DNA from: CAYNLG01 sp964397995
GTDB lineage: Bacteria > Planctomycetota > Phycisphaerae > FEN-1346
Length of the DNA stretch: 26,853 nt
Assembly (NCBI GenBank): GCA_964397995.1
Contig: CAYNLG010000054.1
Coordinates: forward strand, 1-26,853
Direction: 5' to 3'
The notes under the pieces: generated by a model
Seen by the model: only the letters and a program-made list of their open reading frames with translations
Told to the model about the DNA's origin: nothing
The model's database searches: none
Shown here: positions 23,073 through 26,853 of the stretch, piece by piece
Position numbering within the stretch: position 1 is the first letter of the stretch
How the letters are laid out: each line of letters opens with the position of its first letter
Translations under genes and position numbers: made by a program

Positions 23073-24092
23073 ATGCTCGACCCCCTCGGGGCCATCCTGG
23101 CCGCCGCCGTCGCCGGAGAGCCGGACACCCTCATCCCGACCTTCGTCTGGCAAATCCTCAACTTCGTCGTCCTGATGCTGATCTTGTGGAAGCTGCTCTA
23201 CAAGCGGATTATCCACGCTCTGGACGCGCGGCAGAAGAAGATCGCCTCGCACTTCGAGGCGGCCGAGGAGAAGGAGCAGGAGGCCGAGACGCTCCGCAGC
23301 GAGCTCCAGGAGCAGCGCGACGCCCTCGACCGGAACCGCGCCGAGAAGCTCGCCGAGGCCCGCCGCGAGGCCGACCAGCTCCGCAAGAAGCTCGAGAAGG
23401 AGGCCCGCGAGGCGGTCCAGGAGGCCTCCAGGCGGTGGCGCGGGGAGGTCGCCCGCCGCCGCGAAGGCCTGGTCGCCGAACTCCGCCGCCGGGCGGGGCG
23501 CCATGCGATGCGCGCCGCCCGCCAAGCCCTGCAAGACGTGGCCGGGGCGGACCTCCAGGCCCACGTGGCCGAGGTCCTGGCCCGGCGGCTGGGCGAACTG
23601 GACGAGGACGAGCGGAAGGCCTTCGCCGAGGCGGCCACCCAGGGCGGCGTGGTGGTCAGCACGCCCGAGCCCCTGCCCGGCGAGGTCCGCGACCGGCTCC
23701 AGAAGGCCGTTCACGGGCACCTTTCCGAAGACGCCGAGGTGGCTTTCGAGGAGGAGCCCGAGGGCGCCGCGGGGGTCACCCTCCACGCCGGCGGCCGCGA
23801 GATCGCATGGACCGTGGATGGTTATCTTCAGGACTTGGAAAAGGCCCTCGTCGACGTGATCGAGGAGGGCGCGGAACAGGCCGCCGACCCCGTCGCCCCG
23901 GAGGCCGAGGGGGAGGAACCGGGGGAAGAGGCTGACGAGGCGGAAACGCCCGAGAAGCCCGCGGAAGAGGCCGAAACGCCGGAAAAGGAGGCCGGGGAGG
24001 CCGAATCCGCACCCGCCGCCGACGCGGAGCCGCCGGACGACGACGGGCCGTCCGATGGCCGCGCCGACGCCGACGAGGCCGACGATGCCTGA
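23073..24092 (+). CDS. atpF: N-ATPase subunit b with delta-like C-terminal domain and acidic tail
   Basis: Peripheral-stalk subunit of 339 residues, about twice an ordinary b subunit. One membrane helix (about 22-42, FVWQILNFVVLMLILWKLL) leads into a long charged coiled coil (about 50-165). Residues about 170-262 (GGVVVSTPEPLPGEVRDRL, then AAGVTLHAGGREIAWTVDGYL) resemble the C-terminal domain of the delta/OSCP subunit, matching the absence of a separate atpH gene. From about residue 264 a 76-residue Glu/Asp/Pro/Ala tail follows, with AETPEK repeated. It starts three bases after atpE and overlaps atpA by eight bases. Confidence 0.92.
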   Translation: MLDPLGAILAAAVAGEPDTLIPTFVWQILNFVVLMLILWKLLYKRIIHALDARQKKIASHFEAAEEKEQEAETLRSELQEQRDALDRNRAEKLAEARREADQLRKKLEKEAREAVQEASRRWRGEVARRREGLVAELRRRAGRHAMRAARQALQDVAGADLQAHVAEVLARRLGELDEDERKAFAEAATQGGVVVSTPEPLPGEVRDRLQKAVHGHLSEDAEVAFEEEPEGAAGVTLHAGGREIAWTVDGYLQDLEKALVDVIEEGAEQAADPVAPEAEGEEPGEEADEAETPEKPAEEAETPEKEAGEAESAPAADAEPPDDDGPSDGRADADEADDA

Positions 24093-25629
24093 TGACACGC
24101 TCACGCCCGAGGCCGTTGCCGACCGGCTCGAGGCCGACGTCGGGCGCGCGCTGGACCGCGTCCGGGCCGCCCCCGCCGTGCGCGAGGTCGGCACGGTCGT
24201 GGCCGTCTCGGCGGGCGTCGCCCGCGTGCGGGGCCTTCCCGGGGCTCGCAGCGAGGAGCTGCTCGAGTTCGAGGGCGGCCAGCTCGGGATGGTCTTCAAC
24301 CTGGACCGCGGCGAGGTCGGGGTTATCCTGCTCGACGATCCCGAAGACATCGACGCCGGCGAGCGCGTCCGCCGCACCGGCCGCGTCATGGACGCCCCCG
24401 TCGGCGAGAGCCTGCTCGGGCGCGTCGTCGACGCCGTCGGGCGCCCGCTGGACGAGCGCGGCCCGATCCGCGAGGAGCGGCGGCTGCCGGTCGAGCGGCC
24501 GGCCCCGCCGATTATGCACCGGGCGCCCGTCCAGACCCCCCTGCAGACCGGTTTGAAAGTGGTCGATGCCTTGATTCCCGTGGGGCGCGGCCAGCGCGAG
24601 CTGATCGTCGGCGACCGCCAGACCGGCAAGACTGCCATCGCCGTCGACGCCATCCTGAACCAGCGAGACACGGGCGTTCTCTGCATCTACTGCGCGATCG
24701 GCCAGCGCGCCAGCGCCATCGCCCAGGTCCTCGCGGACCTCCGCGAGCGGGGCGCCGCCGACACCACGATCACCGTCGCCACCACGGGCGAAGACGCCCC
24801 CGGGCTCCAGTTCGTTGCCCCCTACGCCGCCATGGCCATGGCCGAGCACTTCATGGAGCAGGGCCGCGACGTGCTCGTGGTCTTCGACGACCTGACGCAC
24901 CACGCCCGGGCCTACCGGGAGCTGAGCCTGCTGCTGCGCCGCCCGCCCGGCCGCGAGGCCTATCCCGGCGACATCTTCTACGTCCACTCGCGCCTGCTCG
25001 AACGGGCGACGCACCTCCGCGAGGAACACGGCGGCGGGTCCGTGACGGCGCTGCCGATCATCGAGACGCAGGCCCAGAACATGGCTGCCTACATTCCTAC
25101 GAACCTCATCGGCATCACGGACGGCCAGATCGTTCTGTCCCCGGACCTCCTGGGCAAGGGCGTGCTGCCCGCCGTGGACGTCGGCCGCAGCGTCTCGCGT
25201 GTGGGCGGCAAGGCCCAATTGCCCGCGTACAGGGCCGTCGCGGGGGATCTGCGGCTCAGTTACAGCCAGTTCGAGGAGTTAGAGCGCTTCGCCCGCTACG
25301 GGACCCGCCTCGACGAGGACATGCGCCGCCAGCTGGAGCGCGGGCGGCGCGTGCGCGAGGTGCTGATGCAGGACCAGTTCGAGCCGATGCCCGTCCCGGA
25401 GCAGATCGCGGTGCTCTACGCGGCCGCGAGCGGGGCCCTGGACCGCGTGCCCACGGACCGCGTCGACGAGGCCGAGAAGGCCATCCGCGACATCGCGGGC
25501 CGCCGCCTCGAGGACCTGGCCGGCCGCATCCGCGAGGGCGAGATGCTCTCCGACGACGACCGCCAGGCCCTTGGCCGCGCCATCGCGGACGCCGCCGCCG
25601 AGTTCGAGGCCGACGATGGAAACGCTTGA
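24085..25629 (+). CDS. atpA: N-ATPase F1 subunit alpha
   Basis: Non-catalytic nucleotide-binding subunit, 514 residues. The alpha-type P-loop GDRQTGKT is at 176-183, and the arginine-finger region VGRSVSRVGGKAQ is present. The N-terminal helix (about 5-30) expected to bind the delta-like domain is present, followed by the crown barrel. Start ATG at 24085 overlaps the atpF stop by eight bases; an in-frame ATG at 24055 would overlap further and lacks support. The placement of atpA behind atpF is diagnostic of N-ATPase operons. Confidence 0.97.
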   Translation: MPDDTLTPEAVADRLEADVGRALDRVRAAPAVREVGTVVAVSAGVARVRGLPGARSEELLEFEGGQLGMVFNLDRGEVGVILLDDPEDIDAGERVRRTGRVMDAPVGESLLGRVVDAVGRPLDERGPIREERRLPVERPAPPIMHRAPVQTPLQTGLKVVDALIPVGRGQRELIVGDRQTGKTAIAVDAILNQRDTGVLCIYCAIGQRASAIAQVLADLRERGAADTTITVATTGEDAPGLQFVAPYAAMAMAEHFMEQGRDVLVVFDDLTHHARAYRELSLLLRRPPGREAYPGDIFYVHSRLLERATHLREEHGGGSVTALPIIETQAQNMAAYIPTNLIGITDGQIVLSPDLLGKGVLPAVDVGRSVSRVGGKAQLPAYRAVAGDLRLSYSQFEELERFARYGTRLDEDMRRQLERGRRVREVLMQDQFEPMPVPEQIAVLYAAASGALDRVPTDRVDEAEKAIRDIAGRRLEDLAGRIREGEMLSDDDRQALGRAIADAAAEFEADDGNA

Positions 25630-26551
25630 GCGCCTGCGGAAACGCATCAACACCGCCGAGGAGCTCCAATCCGTCGTCAAGACGATGAAGGGCATCGCCG
25701 CGGCCGCCATCCGCCAGTTCGAGCGGGCCGTCGAATCGCTCAAGGACTACGACCGGGCGGTCCAGTTGGGCCTCCGGGCCCTGGTCCGCGAGCACCCGGA
25801 GCGGGTCGCCCAGCCGCACCGCGGCGAGGGGCCCGCCGAGGGCCTGGGCCTGATCGTCTTCGGGTCGGATCAGGGCTTTTGTGGACGCTTCAATATCCTC
25901 GTTGCCGAGGCCGTAGCGGGGCTTCTGAGCCCGTCCCTGGGTGGCGGCGGACCCGGGCCGCGCGTGCTCGCGGTGGGACGCCGCGTCTTGGGCGTGCTCG
26001 AAGGGCAGGGCCTCGAGGCGGCCGACACGGTGGCCCCGGCGTCGAGCCTCGCGTCGGTCGGGCGGCTCGTCGACGAGCTCCTGATCCGGGTGCTCGCGTG
26101 GCGCGAGGAGGCCGGCGTCGAGCGGGTTGTCCTGGCCCACAACGAGGCCCTGGGCGGCGCGTCTTACGAGCCGCGCACCGTCCAGCTCTATCCCGTGGAC
26201 CTGGACTGGTTGCGGCAGATCGGGTCGGAGCCCTGGCCCGGAACCGGGCTTCCGGGCCGGTCTTTGGGGTGGGAGCCGCTCTTCTCCGCATTGGTGCGCG
26301 AGCATGTGTGGGTGCAGCTCTACCGCGCGGCCGCGGAGTCGCTGGCGTCGGAGAACGCCAGCCGCCTGGCCTCGATGCAGGCGGCAGAGCGGAATATCGA
26401 CGAGCGCCTGGGGGACCTGACGCAGCGGTACCGGATGCGGCGGCAGACGGCGGTGACAGAGGAACTAATGGACATTATATCGGGCTTTACGGCGCTGGGG
26501 GAGGAATCCTCGGGCGGGGCCGCGCGGGGGCCTGGACCGCGCACACTATAG
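25616..26551 (+). CDS. atpG: N-ATPase F1 subunit gamma
   Basis: Central rotor shaft, 311 residues. The N-terminal helix (METLERLRKRINTAEELQSV with TMKGIAAA following), the Rossmann-like middle with FGSDQGFCGRFN, and the C-terminal helix (ASMQAAERNIDERL, then RQTAVTEELMDIISG) are all conserved. The ATG at 25616 overlaps the atpA stop by 14 bases. The last codons and stop (TAG at 26549-26551) fall within a 12-base palindrome. It is the last gene of the operon in the window. Confidence 0.95.
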   Translation: METLERLRKRINTAEELQSVVKTMKGIAAAAIRQFERAVESLKDYDRAVQLGLRALVREHPERVAQPHRGEGPAEGLGLIVFGSDQGFCGRFNILVAEAVAGLLSPSLGGGGPGPRVLAVGRRVLGVLEGQGLEAADTVAPASSLASVGRLVDELLIRVLAWREEAGVERVVLAHNEALGGASYEPRTVQLYPVDLDWLRQIGSEPWPGTGLPGRSLGWEPLFSALVREHVWVQLYRAAAESLASENASRLASMQAAERNIDERLGDLTQRYRMRRQTAVTEELMDIISGFTALGEESSGGAARGPGPRTL

Positions 26552-26576
26552 TGTCGTTTTGTATCCTATAGTATCG
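26543..26576. repeat. Palindrome and tandem CTATAGTRTCG repeats at the atpG stop
   Basis: ACACTATAGTGT at 26543-26554 is a perfect 12-base palindrome covering the atpG stop. CTATAGTGTCG (26546-26556) recurs as CTATAGTATCG (26566-26576), exactly 20 bases apart, about two helical turns. Such spacing suits a protein-binding operator, for example for a downstream gene. Confidence 0.5.
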
Positions 26577-26592
26577 CCCAAACGCCCTGAAA

Positions 26593-26727
26593 TTGGCCTT
26601 CTTTTGCCTCTTTTTGGCTTTTTTATGGCACCGGATGGCCTTTTTTTGCCCTCCGTTTTGCCGTTCTGTGTCCTCTTTTTGGTCCCTTCTGTCTTTTTTT
26701 TGCCGGTCTTTGTCTTCTTTTTCCGGC
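26593..26727. other. T-rich, gene-free tract with roughly phased T-runs
   Basis: T-runs of four to eight bases recur at intervals near 10 or 20 bases (centres about 603, 613, 621, 644, 657, 678, 697, 710 and 720, counted after 26,000), many flanked as GGC-T(n)-GCC. A GCCGG/CCGGC stem (26702-26706, 26723-26727) encloses a pyrimidine loop. The composition contrasts sharply with the 70% GC surroundings. No convincing gene is present on either strand; short translations are compositional. It may be curved DNA, a terminator zone or an upstream promoter element. The remaining bases to 26853 are GC-rich and show nothing further except a possible ATG at 26843. Confidence 0.5.
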
Positions 26728-26853
26728 GGGCCGGGGCACGGTGTGCGGCCGCGCGCGACCCCCGGCCTCCGACCCGCCCCGCGCGGCCGGTGGCGCCTGA
26801 CGCATGGCGAACCGTTCGCTGCAGATTTGCAAGGGTGGCAGGATGGATAAGGT

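Noticed and set aside
26593..26850. Small Phe/Cys/Ser-rich protein on the plus strand or Lys/Arg-rich protein on the minus strand
   Set aside because: Composition only reflects the T-rich tract; no ribosome site or recognisable fold.
26843..26853. Start of a next gene (ATGGATAAGG)
   Set aside because: Only three codons are visible and the upstream ribosome site is weak, so no gene can be claimed.

Overview
The window is a very GC-rich (roughly 70%) bacterial chromosome segment, densely packed, with many GTG starts, strong Shine-Dalgarno sites and short operon overlaps. Gene content points to a Planctomycetota bacterium, probably of the Phycisphaerae side and probably anaerobic or facultative. 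The reasons are an HzsA-related diheme cytochrome, a complete N-type ATPase operon, a five-subunit electron-bifurcating type oxidoreductase, ferredoxin:thioredoxin reductase and a GH10 glycosidase. The taxonomic call is an inference from these families and was not tested by a search.

Region 1 (1-8.0 kb) is redox metabolism. A truncated NADP-type glutamate dehydrogenase (minus strand) is divergent from a five-gene plus-strand operon: NuoE/HydC-like, NuoF/HydB-like, a NuoG/HydA-like iron-sulfur subunit with a much reduced molybdopterin region, NfnA-like and NfnB-like. Together these look like a flavin-based bifurcating complex linking NAD(H), NADP(H) and ferredoxin. Convergent to it are a thioredoxin and the catalytic subunit of ferredoxin:thioredoxin reductase, which would use the reduced ferredoxin.

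Region 2 (8.0-12.5 kb, minus strand) is an aspartate-family amino-acid operon: homoserine dehydrogenase, an ApgM-family protein that is probably the homoserine kinase, aspartate kinase with a likely internal start for its small subunit, and a membrane-anchored SNase-like protein. A good sigma70-type promoter precedes it. A small conserved-looking gene of unknown function is divergent at 12.56-12.94 kb.

Region 3 (13.0-18.9 kb, minus strand) holds exported or planctomycete-flavoured genes: an 880-residue HzsA-related protein (signal peptide, beta-propeller-like repeats, two CxxCH haem motifs), a GH10 xylanase-like enzyme without a visible signal peptide, and a pair of unrecognised exported coiled-coil proteins, one of them a lipoprotein.

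Region 4 (19.15-26.55 kb, plus strand) is tRNA-Val(TAC) followed by the nine-gene N-ATPase operon in the order atpD-C-Q-R-B-E-F-A-G. It lacks a separate delta gene; the b subunit carries a delta-like C-terminal domain. The c subunit has two membrane carboxylates, and beta, AtpR, a and b all end in low-complexity tails. The window closes with about 300 bases without a gene, containing a tandem CTATAGTRTCG repeat and a strikingly T-rich tract with roughly helically spaced T-runs.
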